Source: Pseudomonas mendocina (GTDB lineage: Bacteria; Pseudomonadota; Gammaproteobacteria; Pseudomonadales; Pseudomonadaceae). From it: 64,000 bases of DNA. The stretch lies in NCBI GenBank assembly GCA_037482215.1, contig CP148074.1, forward strand, positions 3,906,001 through 3,970,000, given 5' to 3'. The notes beneath the pieces are model-generated. The model had not been told where the DNA came from. It did no database searches and worked only from the letters and a program-made list of their open reading frames with translations. Below, in pieces: positions 57,600 to 64,000 of the stretch (its first letter is position 1; every line of letters begins with the position of its first letter). Made by a program: the position numbers and the translations under genes.

Positions 57600-58342
57600 C
57601 GACGCGACTCCTTATTCCGGCGACGAGCCCCCAACTGGCTCGCCCACGACTCAACATCGCCCTCATTGCCAAGGTAGGCTGCGAGAAAATGCTTCAAGTC
57701 ATCCACACTCCACACAGACGCTCGGCGTAAAAGCGGCTCAATGTCCTTGATCCGATCACGACGACCAAACAGCAGCGGCCGGGTCTTTTCCAGATCAATC
57801 AGGCGCGCTTCAAAACCATCAGCCACTTCACGCAGAAAGATGTGCTTCGGGTAGAAACAGCCATGCATCTGTCCGGCTTTATGCAGCTGACGCGCCAGCG
57901 CACCACAGGCTTTGAGAATCGCCTCACGACGAGCAGGCTCAAGACTCATCCACTGGGGCAGCCAGGCATCCAGATCCTGCCAGCCATCTAGCGCGCGGGT
58001 CAGCAGAATGGCACGACGCTCACTCGCCACTTTTCGCTGAGCGAAAAAGGCAGCCTCAAGTGCCGGGATACCCATCTGCGCATAACGCTGGATATTGCGA
58101 AACTCACGGGCAAAAGTCGGTTCCCCCAGCGGATGCAACAAACTACGGGTCAAGTGATTGCTCTGCCGCTTCAGGTAGTAAGCCGCATCGCCCAGATCCA
58201 AGCGATACACACTACTCCAGCCGCCACGCTCGGTGTTTGGCTCGTCGACGGCCTCCAACTTCAATGCCCATAAGGCATCGAAATCGGTCAGACCATGCTG
58301 CTGCAACAGCTCACGATCGGCAGCGGCCAGAAAATCACTCAT
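57596..58342 (-). CDS. wapQ: Lipopolysaccharide core kinase-like protein WapQ
   Basis: A 248-residue InaA/WaaP-family kinase. It has YYLKRQSNH (the ATP-binding Lys), the loop MHGCFYPKHIFL at about 159-170 and LIDLEKTRP at about 181-189. The usual catalytic Asp of the loop is absent: in WaaP the loop is HRDCYICHF, here it reads HGCFYPKH. The form may be normal for the InaA/WapQ subfamily; whether the protein phosphorylates a heptose is unproven. Overlaps wapP by 4 bp (ATGA) and the tandem-kinase gene by 4 bp. Confidence 0.83.
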   Translation of the reverse strand: MSDFLAAADRELLQQHGLTDFDALWALKLEAVDEPNTERGGWSSVYRLDLGDAAYYLKRQSNHLTRSLLHPLGEPTFAREFRNIQRYAQMGIPALEAAFFAQRKVASERRAILLTRALDGWQDLDAWLPQWMSLEPARREAILKACGALARQLHKAGQMHGCFYPKHIFLREVADGFEARLIDLEKTRPLLFGRRDRIKDIEPLLRRASVWSVDDLKHFLAAYLGNEGDVESWASQLGARRRNKESRR

Positions 58343-59073
58343 TCTCTACCCTCAAAAAATCCGACAATACGGCGGATTTGTTTTTTCTGCTGCGCATCCA
58401 ACCGCTGGCTGCGCTGATATTGCAGGTAAAAGCGCAACCGCTGTGTACGGCTCAACCGATATTTGGCTACCTTATCCAGACACGCCAAATCCTTGATGAT
58501 TCGGTAGTGTAGAAACGGTCCAAACCAGAAAGCCCCCGTAGGGCAGTCGATCAGAAATAGCTCAGCCCGATCATTGACCAGCAAATTACGCCACTTCAAA
58601 TCATTATGAGCAAAGTGATGATCATGAAGAGTACGCGTCGCCTTCGCCAGTTGCAGACTGACGGTTTGCACCCATGCAGAATCCGCTAAGCGCGGGTCAT
58701 TATGGTCGGCGATATACGCCATATCCTGGGTATTAACCAACTCTCGAGTAATCAGTGCACCGCGGTGAAATGAGCCGAAGCGCCGCTCCATGCCATAGCC
58801 GACAATCGGTGCGGTCGGCACCCCCCACTTAACAAAGTTCTTAAGATTCTGCCACTCAGCCTTAACCCGCGGACGCCCTATAAAACGCCGCAGACCTTTA
58901 CCGCCGCCCCAGTAGCGCTTGACGTAATAACGCACGCCACCGAACTCAACCAGAATCACCTCAGAGAGCGGATCCCAGGTCAGCCGCTTGCCTTGCAGTG
59001 CAAACACATCATCAAGACTTCCGAACACCTGTTGCAAACTGGCGTATTCGAGCTCCAGCCGCCAATGTGACAT
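58339..59073 (-). CDS. wapP: Lipopolysaccharide core kinase WapP
   Basis: A 244-residue kinase with YYVKRYWGGGKG near 50 and a complete loop FAHNDLKWRNLLV near 165 followed by LFLIDCPTG. It most likely phosphorylates a core heptose with WaaP. GGAGAGG precedes the ATG at 59073; an earlier in-frame start (59091) adds six residues. Lies 84 bp after waaP; the gap is AT-rich and may hold a promoter. Confidence 0.88.
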   Translation of the reverse strand: MSHWRLELEYASLQQVFGSLDDVFALQGKRLTWDPLSEVILVEFGGVRYYVKRYWGGGKGLRRFIGRPRVKAEWQNLKNFVKWGVPTAPIVGYGMERRFGSFHRGALITRELVNTQDMAYIADHNDPRLADSAWVQTVSLQLAKATRTLHDHHFAHNDLKWRNLLVNDRAELFLIDCPTGAFWFGPFLHYRIIKDLACLDKVAKYRLSRTQRLRFYLQYQRSQRLDAQQKKQIRRIVGFFEGRE

Positions 59074-59157
59074 CAACCTCTCCATTCGCACTTAAAGAAA
59101 GCAGCCAGACACAACGTATGTGCTCCGACTCGCCTTAAAAATCAAATTAAACCCCGC

Positions 59158-59964
59158 TTACAGCGCATCTCCGTAGCGCTGCTTGCGTTCATATAGTTTG
59201 CTTGCTTTATGTTGCAGCCTTTTCAGCAAGGCCTGTTCTTCCGTTAACACTTGCCGCAAAGGCTGCTGAAAGTAGTGACGCAGAAAGCGCATCGTGTCGC
59301 GCTTGGTGAGCCCGATATCCAGCACAGAGAAGTACAGCGCCGCTAAATCCTTATTGCGCCAACGGATTGGGGTTTTATCGCGCACCTGAGCACGGTGCAG
59401 GTCAATCACGGACAAATGCAGCTCATCAGGACTTACAGGCTTATCCGTGTGCAGCAAAAAGTGGCAGATATAGCAGTCCCGGTGGTTTACCCCCGCTCGG
59501 TGCATGCCGCCTACCATTTCCGCCACACGGCGGATAAGCGCCCACTTCAAACGCGGCTCAGGCGGCTGCTTTGCCCAATTCAGGCTCAGCTGTTCCAGAT
59601 CGGTCGTCGGCGCCAACTCTTCCGTGATGATAAAAGAGTGCTGGGCCGCGGGATTGCTCCCCCGCTCCCCAAACGCGACCGCAGTCATGGTCGGGATACC
59701 GGCCTGAGTCAGGCGCTCAATGGCCTGCCACTCCTGCGCGGCACCCAGTACCGGCAGTTTAGCGGTGAGCAGGTTCTTGACGATCTCGCCCCAGCCAATA
59801 CCCCGGTGGATTTTGACGAAGTAGCCGCGCCCATCCACTTCGGTGCGCAGCGTGCGCCGGCCTTCCAGCTCGCGGTACACCTGCCCTTGCAGGGCCTCTA
59901 CGGCTTCGAAGGGATCACGCCCAGCCCAGAGGCTGGCAAAGGGTTGTGCCAGTTCGAGCTTCAT
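59158..59964 (-). CDS. waaP: Lipopolysaccharide heptose(I) kinase WaaP
   Basis: Phosphorylates HepI of the inner core, a step essential in P. aeruginosa. The 268-residue protein has YFVKIHRGIG (ATP-side Lys51), the catalytic loop HRDCYICHF with Asp163, and SVIDLHRAQ (Mg-side Asp near 187). Length and these residues agree with the well-studied enzyme. ATGA overlap with waaG. It is the third kinase-class gene counting back from the tandem-kinase gene. Confidence 0.95.
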   Translation of the reverse strand: MKLELAQPFASLWAGRDPFEAVEALQGQVYRELEGRRTLRTEVDGRGYFVKIHRGIGWGEIVKNLLTAKLPVLGAAQEWQAIERLTQAGIPTMTAVAFGERGSNPAAQHSFIITEELAPTTDLEQLSLNWAKQPPEPRLKWALIRRVAEMVGGMHRAGVNHRDCYICHFLLHTDKPVSPDELHLSVIDLHRAQVRDKTPIRWRNKDLAALYFSVLDIGLTKRDTMRFLRHYFQQPLRQVLTEEQALLKRLQHKASKLYERKQRYGDAL

Positions 59965-61082
59965 GGTTTTGTCGCCAGAATGATGTCAGCCGCGTGCTGC
60001 GGCATCGAATACAGGTCAGCTTTTTCAGCATAAGCCAGACCGTTGCGAGACCACTGCTGCCGCTGGGCCGAATCAGACAACATCTCAGCCAGCAGAGCAT
60101 CCAGCTTGCCCTGCTCAAACGGACTTTGCAGCACGCGCCCGGCATCCGCTTCGGCGATGTAGTGGGCGTAGCCGCACACGTCCGTTACCAACACCGGCAG
60201 CCCAGCCACCAGTGCCTCCAGCAACACAGTGCCGGTGTTCTCGTTGTAAGCCGGGTGAATCAGCAGGTCAGCCCCCAGCAGGAAGCGCGGAATATCGCTG
60301 CGACCTTTGAGGATATCCACCTGCCCGGAAATGCCCAGCGCCTTGGCTTGCAGCTTGAAGGCACGAGGATCGTCCGCACCAATGGCAATCAGGCGAGTGC
60401 GTTTTTTCAGATCAGACGGCAGCGCAGCCACTGCTTTCAGGCTGCGATCCAGCCCCTTGGTCTTAAAGCCAGAGCCGATCTGCACCAACAACAGATCATC
60501 CTCTGCCAGTTTGAATTCACGACGGAATTCAGCCCGAATCTCAGCCGCATTGGCCGGTGCCCGGCGATCCAAAGCGATGCCCGGTGGCAGCAGATGAAAG
60601 CGCTCAAGCGGCGTGTGGTAATGCTTGATAAACAGCGGCTGCTGCACTTCCGAAATCATCAGAATCTCGGTTTTGGATTCCGGCGCAAATACCGCACGCT
60701 CGTAGTCGGCAAAGTGCTTGTAGCGCCCGCCCAGCTTGTACAGCGGGTTGCGCAGTGTCTGGGCTTTGTCTTCGTAGCAGCCATCCGCCGCGTAATACAC
60801 ATCCAGCCCCGGCATTTTGTTAAAGCCGATCACCCGATCCACCGGGCGCTTGGCCAGATCAGCCTCAACCCAAGCGGTCAGCTTCTCGTTGCGCTTGTGG
60901 TTGAACAGCGCCTTGACCGGCACCACTACCACATCAAAGCCCTCCGGTACCTCACCTTCCCAGATCGGTGTGTAGACCCGAATGGCATGCCCGCGCGCCT
61001 GGCACTCCAATGCGATACGCATAAAGTCGCGCTGCAAGCCGCCAAAAGGGAAGTACTTATAGAGGATAAAAGCCAACTGCAT
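59961..61082 (-). CDS. waaG: Core glycosyltransferase WaaG
   Basis: GT4 transferase adding the first outer-core hexose (glucose in enterics, galactosamine in P. aeruginosa) onto HepII. The 373-residue protein starts LAFILYKYFPFGGLQRDFMR, has GSGFKTKGLDRS at the donor domain start (about 210) and YNENTGTVLLEALVAG (EX7E motif, about 280-295). TGATG overlap with waaC. Confidence 0.95.
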   Translation of the reverse strand: MQLAFILYKYFPFGGLQRDFMRIALECQARGHAIRVYTPIWEGEVPEGFDVVVVPVKALFNHKRNEKLTAWVEADLAKRPVDRVIGFNKMPGLDVYYAADGCYEDKAQTLRNPLYKLGGRYKHFADYERAVFAPESKTEILMISEVQQPLFIKHYHTPLERFHLLPPGIALDRRAPANAAEIRAEFRREFKLAEDDLLLVQIGSGFKTKGLDRSLKAVAALPSDLKKRTRLIAIGADDPRAFKLQAKALGISGQVDILKGRSDIPRFLLGADLLIHPAYNENTGTVLLEALVAGLPVLVTDVCGYAHYIAEADAGRVLQSPFEQGKLDALLAEMLSDSAQRQQWSRNGLAYAEKADLYSMPQHAADIILATKP

Positions 61083-62083
61083 CAGATAACGCCCTCTGCC
61101 AACAGCAACGCTTGCAACTCAGTAGCTACACGTTGGGCCGGCAGGCTCTCAAAACAAGGTTTGTTGCGATCCCCCAGACCGGCATTCGGCCCGGTGGCAC
61201 ACAAATGAATTTGCGAACGCCCGTAAGCGCCCACGCGGCCCGGCAAGGTCGGCCCGTACAGCGAAATACTCGGCACATCCAGCGCTGCCGCCAGATGCCC
61301 CAAACCGGTATCCACCGCCACGCAGGCGCGGGCACCAGCGATTACCTTAGCTACGCCAGCCAGATTCAGCTTAGGCAACACCACGGCATTCGGGATGCCA
61401 GCAGCGATGCGTTCAGCGCGGGCCTTCTCAGCCTCACTGCCCCACGGCAGACGAATCCCCCAGCCCTGCTCACTCATGGTTTCGGCCAGCTCACGCCAGT
61501 TTTCTTCCGGCCAATGTTTGCTCGGCCAAGTCGTGCCATGCAGGAACAACAGATACGGCTCCTGCCCACCAGCAGCCATCTGGGCCCGGTTGAGGCCGTA
61601 ATCCGCCACAGTAGTCGGCAGCGGATAATCCAGCGCTAAAGCAAACAACTGACGCAGGCGCTCCAGTGCGTGTTGCTCTTTGGGCACCGCATAATGCCGA
61701 TCGTAAAAACGGCAGGCGGCAGGCTCCCGGGCCGAGTTTTTATCCAACCCAGCTACTGGCGCCGACACATAGCGGGTCAGCAGCGCGCTTTTGAGAAGGC
61801 CCTGAGCATCAATCACCAGATCATAACGGCGTTCACGCAGGCGCTGCTTGAAGCGCCCCCACTCGCCGGAGAGCAGCGTTTTGAAGATATTTTTACGCCA
61901 GCGACGAATCGCCACCGGTATCACTTGGGCAACCGCCGGATGCCAGGCTGGGATTTCCGCAAAGCCTTCTTCCACCACCCAGTCGAACTGAATCCCCGGA
62001 ATGGCCCGGGCAGCGTCAGTCAGTGCTGGGAGGGTGTGCACCACATCGCCAAGCGAGGAGGTTTTGATCAGTAAAACGCGCAA
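61082..62083 (-). CDS. waaC: Lipopolysaccharide heptosyltransferase I
   Basis: GT9 enzyme adding the first heptose to Kdo2-lipid A. The 333-residue protein begins RVLLIKTSSLGDVVHTLPAL and has FLHGTTWPSKHWPEENWREL and VAVDTGLGHLAAALDVPS in the donor domain, all family hallmarks. Directly follows waaF (no gap) and overlaps waaG by one base. Confidence 0.96.
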   Translation of the reverse strand: MRVLLIKTSSLGDVVHTLPALTDAARAIPGIQFDWVVEEGFAEIPAWHPAVAQVIPVAIRRWRKNIFKTLLSGEWGRFKQRLRERRYDLVIDAQGLLKSALLTRYVSAPVAGLDKNSAREPAACRFYDRHYAVPKEQHALERLRQLFALALDYPLPTTVADYGLNRAQMAAGGQEPYLLFLHGTTWPSKHWPEENWRELAETMSEQGWGIRLPWGSEAEKARAERIAAGIPNAVVLPKLNLAGVAKVIAGARACVAVDTGLGHLAAALDVPSISLYGPTLPGRVGAYGRSQIHLCATGPNAGLGDRNKPCFESLPAQRVATELQALLLAEGVI

Positions 62084-63118
62084 CTATTGGACCTCAACCG
62101 GATCAACAACCAGACGACTCAGCGCCTCAATCACCGCCCGTGGCTTGAGTTGCCCCAGGCAGTTGTAATGGCCGAAACGGCAAGTCCGTTCAAAACACGG
62201 GCTGCACTCAAGCCCAAGGCGTACCACCTCTACCTGCTCGGCTAACGGCGGGGTAAAGCCCGGCGAAGTGGAACCATACACGGCCACCAGCGGACGATTC
62301 AGCGCCGCCGCCACATGCATCAACCCGGAGTCATTGGACACCACTGCATCAGCGCAGGACAGCAGATCAATCGCCTCCGCCAAACTGGTTTCCCCTGCCA
62401 AGTTGTACGACTCTTCGCGCAGCCCCGGAATCAGGCGGGCACGAATGTCCTCACCGACCGGGTGATCATTCTTCGAACCAAACAGCCATACCTGCCAACC
62501 CTCGCGGATTTTCAGCTCCGCCACCTTGGCGTAATGCTCGCTCGGCCAGCGTTTGGCTTCACCAAACTCAGCCCCGGGGCACAGCGCCAGCACCGGACGA
62601 TCCAAGGTCAGACCGAACTTGCTCAGCGCGGCCACGCGACTGGCAGGATCAATTTGCAAGCTGGGGCGCGGATACGGCTTGGGCAGCTCGGCGTTGGCGT
62701 CATAGGCCAGCGCCATAAAGCGCTCGATCATCAGCGGATAGCGTTCTTTATCCAGCGCACGGATGTCGTTGAGCAGGCCGTAACGCAGCTCGCCCTTCCA
62801 GCCGGTGCGTTTAGGAATGCCAGCGAAGAACGGCACCAGCGCAGACTTCAGCGAGTTAGGCAGCAAAATCGCTTGGTCGTATTGCCCGGCCAGGCTCTTG
62901 CCGATTTTGCGCCGCGTGGCCAGCTCCAGCACGCCATGCCCGAGCGGGAAGCTCAGCGCCTGACGCACCTCGGGCATACGCTCAAGAATCGGGCGGCTCC
63001 AGTCCGGCGCCAGCACGTCGATTTCGCAGCCGGGATGGCGTTGTTGCAGGCACTGAAACAGTGTCTGCGCCATCACCATGTCACCCACCCAACTCGGGCC
63101 TACGATCAGTATTTTCAT
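62084..63118 (-). CDS. waaF: Lipopolysaccharide heptosyltransferase II
   Basis: GT9 enzyme adding the second heptose. The 344-residue protein begins MKILIVGPSWVGDMVMAQTLF and carries CPGAEFGEAKRWP and VVSNDSGLMHVAAALNRPL; a CLQ-type Cys-rich segment CSPCFERTC near the end is normal. GGAAG precedes the ATG at 63118; an earlier in-frame start adds seven residues without similarity. First gene of the inner-core operon after ilvE. Confidence 0.96.
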   Translation of the reverse strand: MKILIVGPSWVGDMVMAQTLFQCLQQRHPGCEIDVLAPDWSRPILERMPEVRQALSFPLGHGVLELATRRKIGKSLAGQYDQAILLPNSLKSALVPFFAGIPKRTGWKGELRYGLLNDIRALDKERYPLMIERFMALAYDANAELPKPYPRPSLQIDPASRVAALSKFGLTLDRPVLALCPGAEFGEAKRWPSEHYAKVAELKIREGWQVWLFGSKNDHPVGEDIRARLIPGLREESYNLAGETSLAEAIDLLSCADAVVSNDSGLMHVAAALNRPLVAVYGSTSPGFTPPLAEQVEVVRLGLECSPCFERTCRFGHYNCLGQLKPRAVIEALSRLVVDPVEVQ

Positions 63119-63136
63119 GCCACTTCCAGAAACGAC

Positions 63137-63158
63137 CAAGGAGGCTTGCGCCCCCTTG
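63137..63158 (-). terminator. Weak hairpin between ilvE and waaF
   Basis: CAAGGAGG and CCCCCTTG pair with one mismatch around a six-base loop, downstream of the ilvE stop on the reverse strand. Only a short T run follows, so it may only partly end ilvE transcripts before waaF. Confidence 0.35.
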
Positions 63159-63213
63159 TTGTTACTTAGATTAGTTTTTGCGCAACCAATAGCGCGTCAG
63201 CAAAGGCTAGACC

Positions 63214-64000
63214 TTACTTGACCAGCGTACGCCATTCAGCGTGAGCGTCGGTCTTGCCGGTAACCAGATCAAAGTAAGCGGTTTGCAGCTTCTCAGTAAT
63301 CGGGCCACGACGACCAGCGCCAATCTGACGACCGTCGACTTCACGGATCGGCGTCACTTCAGCCGCAGTACCGGTGAAGAAGGCTTCATCAGCAATGTAC
63401 ACCTCGTCACGGGTGATACGCTTCTCAACCACCTTCAGACCATGCTCTTCAGCCAGGGTCAGGATGGTGCTGCGGGTGATACCGTTCAGGCAGGAGGTGA
63501 CTTCCGGGGTGTAGATCACGCCATTTTTCACCAGGAAGATGTTCTCGCCCGAACCTTCTGCCACATAGCCTTCCGGGTCCAGCAGCATGGCTTCATCAGC
63601 ACCACCGGAGATGGCTTCTTGCAGGGCCAACATCGAGTTGATGTAGTTGCCGTTAGCCTTAGCACGGGTCATGGCGATGTTGACGTGGTGGCGGGTGAAG
63701 GAGCTGGTGCGCACCTTGATGCCAACTTTCAGGGCTTCGTCGCCCATGTAGGCACCCCAGTGCCATGCCGCCACAATCACCTGAACTTTCAGGCCAGTGG
63801 CGCGCAGGCCCATGGCTTCAGATCCGTAGAACACCATCGGGCGGATGTAAGCGCTTTCCAGGTTATTCTCACGCACCGCAGCACGGGTCGCTTCGTTGAT
63901 TTCTTCTTTGCTGAACGGAATCTTCATACCCATGATGTGGGCAGAGTCGAACAGACGGTCGGTGTGCGCTTCCAGACGGAAAATCGCAGTGCCTTGCGGC
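63214..64000 (-). CDS. ilvE: Branched-chain-amino-acid aminotransferase (N-terminus cut by window edge)
   Basis: PLP aminotransferase that makes and degrades valine, leucine and isoleucine. The frame continues to the window edge: reading back from 63933 gives AIFRLEAHTDRLFDSAHI before MGMKIPF, which matches the family, so 63933 is not the start. Visible motifs include IRPMVFYG, AEGSGENIFLV and TGTAAEVTPIREVDGR near the PLP phosphate cup. About 45 N-terminal residues are missing. Confidence 0.96.
   Translation of the reverse strand, partial: PQGTAIFRLEAHTDRLFDSAHIMGMKIPFSKEEINEATRAAVRENNLESAYIRPMVFYGSEAMGLRATGLKVQVIVAAWHWGAYMGDEALKVGIKVRTSSFTRHHVNIAMTRAKANGNYINSMLALQEAISGGADEAMLLDPEGYVAEGSGENIFLVKNGVIYTPEVTSCLNGITRSTILTLAEEHGLKVVEKRITRDEVYIADEAFFTGTAAEVTPIREVDGRQIGAGRRGPITEKLQTAYFDLVTGKTDAHAEWRTLVK

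Noticed and set aside
59946..61208. Forward frame of 420 codons opposite waaG
   Set aside because: Antisense to a clear GT4 gene, rich in Gln and His as expected for a shadow of Leu-rich coding sequence.

Overview
The window is a chromosomal segment of a gammaproteobacterium, almost certainly a Pseudomonas (sensu lato) with moderate GC. Gene order and protein sequences match the conserved Pseudomonas stretch mutL-amiB-tsaE-nnr ... motAB ... psd ... fimX-serB ... parC-parE-cpdA-nudF-thiC-tolC-waaA ... hldE-msbA-waaL ... waaP-waaG-waaC-waaF-ilvE (P. aeruginosa PA4946 to PA5013; numbers recalled, not searched). I see no insertion sequence, prophage, CRISPR array, tRNA or rRNA. mutL is cut at the left edge and ilvE at the right edge.

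Region 1 (1-12.3 kb): a reverse-strand operon nnr-tsaE-amiB-mutL with overlapping genes (metabolite repair, tRNA t6A synthesis, cell-wall amidase, mismatch repair); queG divergent from nnr; orn and a membrane-anchored methyltransferase-like gene opposite rsgA; motA-motB; then an HDOD-domain gene, a thiosulfate sulfurtransferase gene and psd on the forward strand.

Region 2 (13.2-21.3 kb): a PilZ-like protein next to fimX (twitching motility, c-di-GMP), an SDR reductase gene, serB with a TTG start, and a divergent AhpA/YtjB-type membrane protein whose C-terminus looks like a degenerate nucleotide-cyclase fold.

Region 3 (21.3-35.4 kb): a PqiC-like lipoprotein gene, then a tightly packed reverse-strand operon nudF-yqiB-cpdA-yqiA-parE-(esterase/phytase-like)-(retropepsin-like)-parC, a DUF3298-type lipoprotein gene, thiC behind a TPP riboswitch, and divergent tolC. 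A candidate Vfr/CRP-like site precedes cpdA.

Region 4 (35.4-42.8 kb): waaA (Kdo transferase), a LysR regulator with a clear inverted-repeat operator divergent from an SMR efflux gene, a conserved oxidoreductase/aldo-keto reductase/unknown trio, and hldE.

Region 5 (42.8-63.1 kb): lipopolysaccharide assembly. dnpA, mig-14 and msbA lie on one side of an O-antigen ligase that is fused to a kinase-like domain. Next comes a reverse-strand block of sugar-modifying and glycosyltransferase genes that looks strain-variable, a 655-bp gene-free gap, and the conserved inner-core operon waaF-waaC-waaG-waaP-wapP-wapQ-(double kinase)-carbamoyltransferase-wapH. Six kinase-like domains are encoded within 17 kb, two of them without the usual catalytic aspartate. 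Together these genes make heptose (hldE), attach Kdo (waaA) and heptoses (waaC, waaF), extend, phosphorylate and carbamoylate the core, flip lipid A-core (msbA) and ligate O antigen (waaL).

I did not find a clearly new multi-gene system. The best leads are the ligase-kinase fusion with its altered catalytic loop, the tandem kinase protein, the AhpA cyclase-like domain, the Nudix-like unknown at 40.3 kb, the LTTR operator and the cpdA upstream site.
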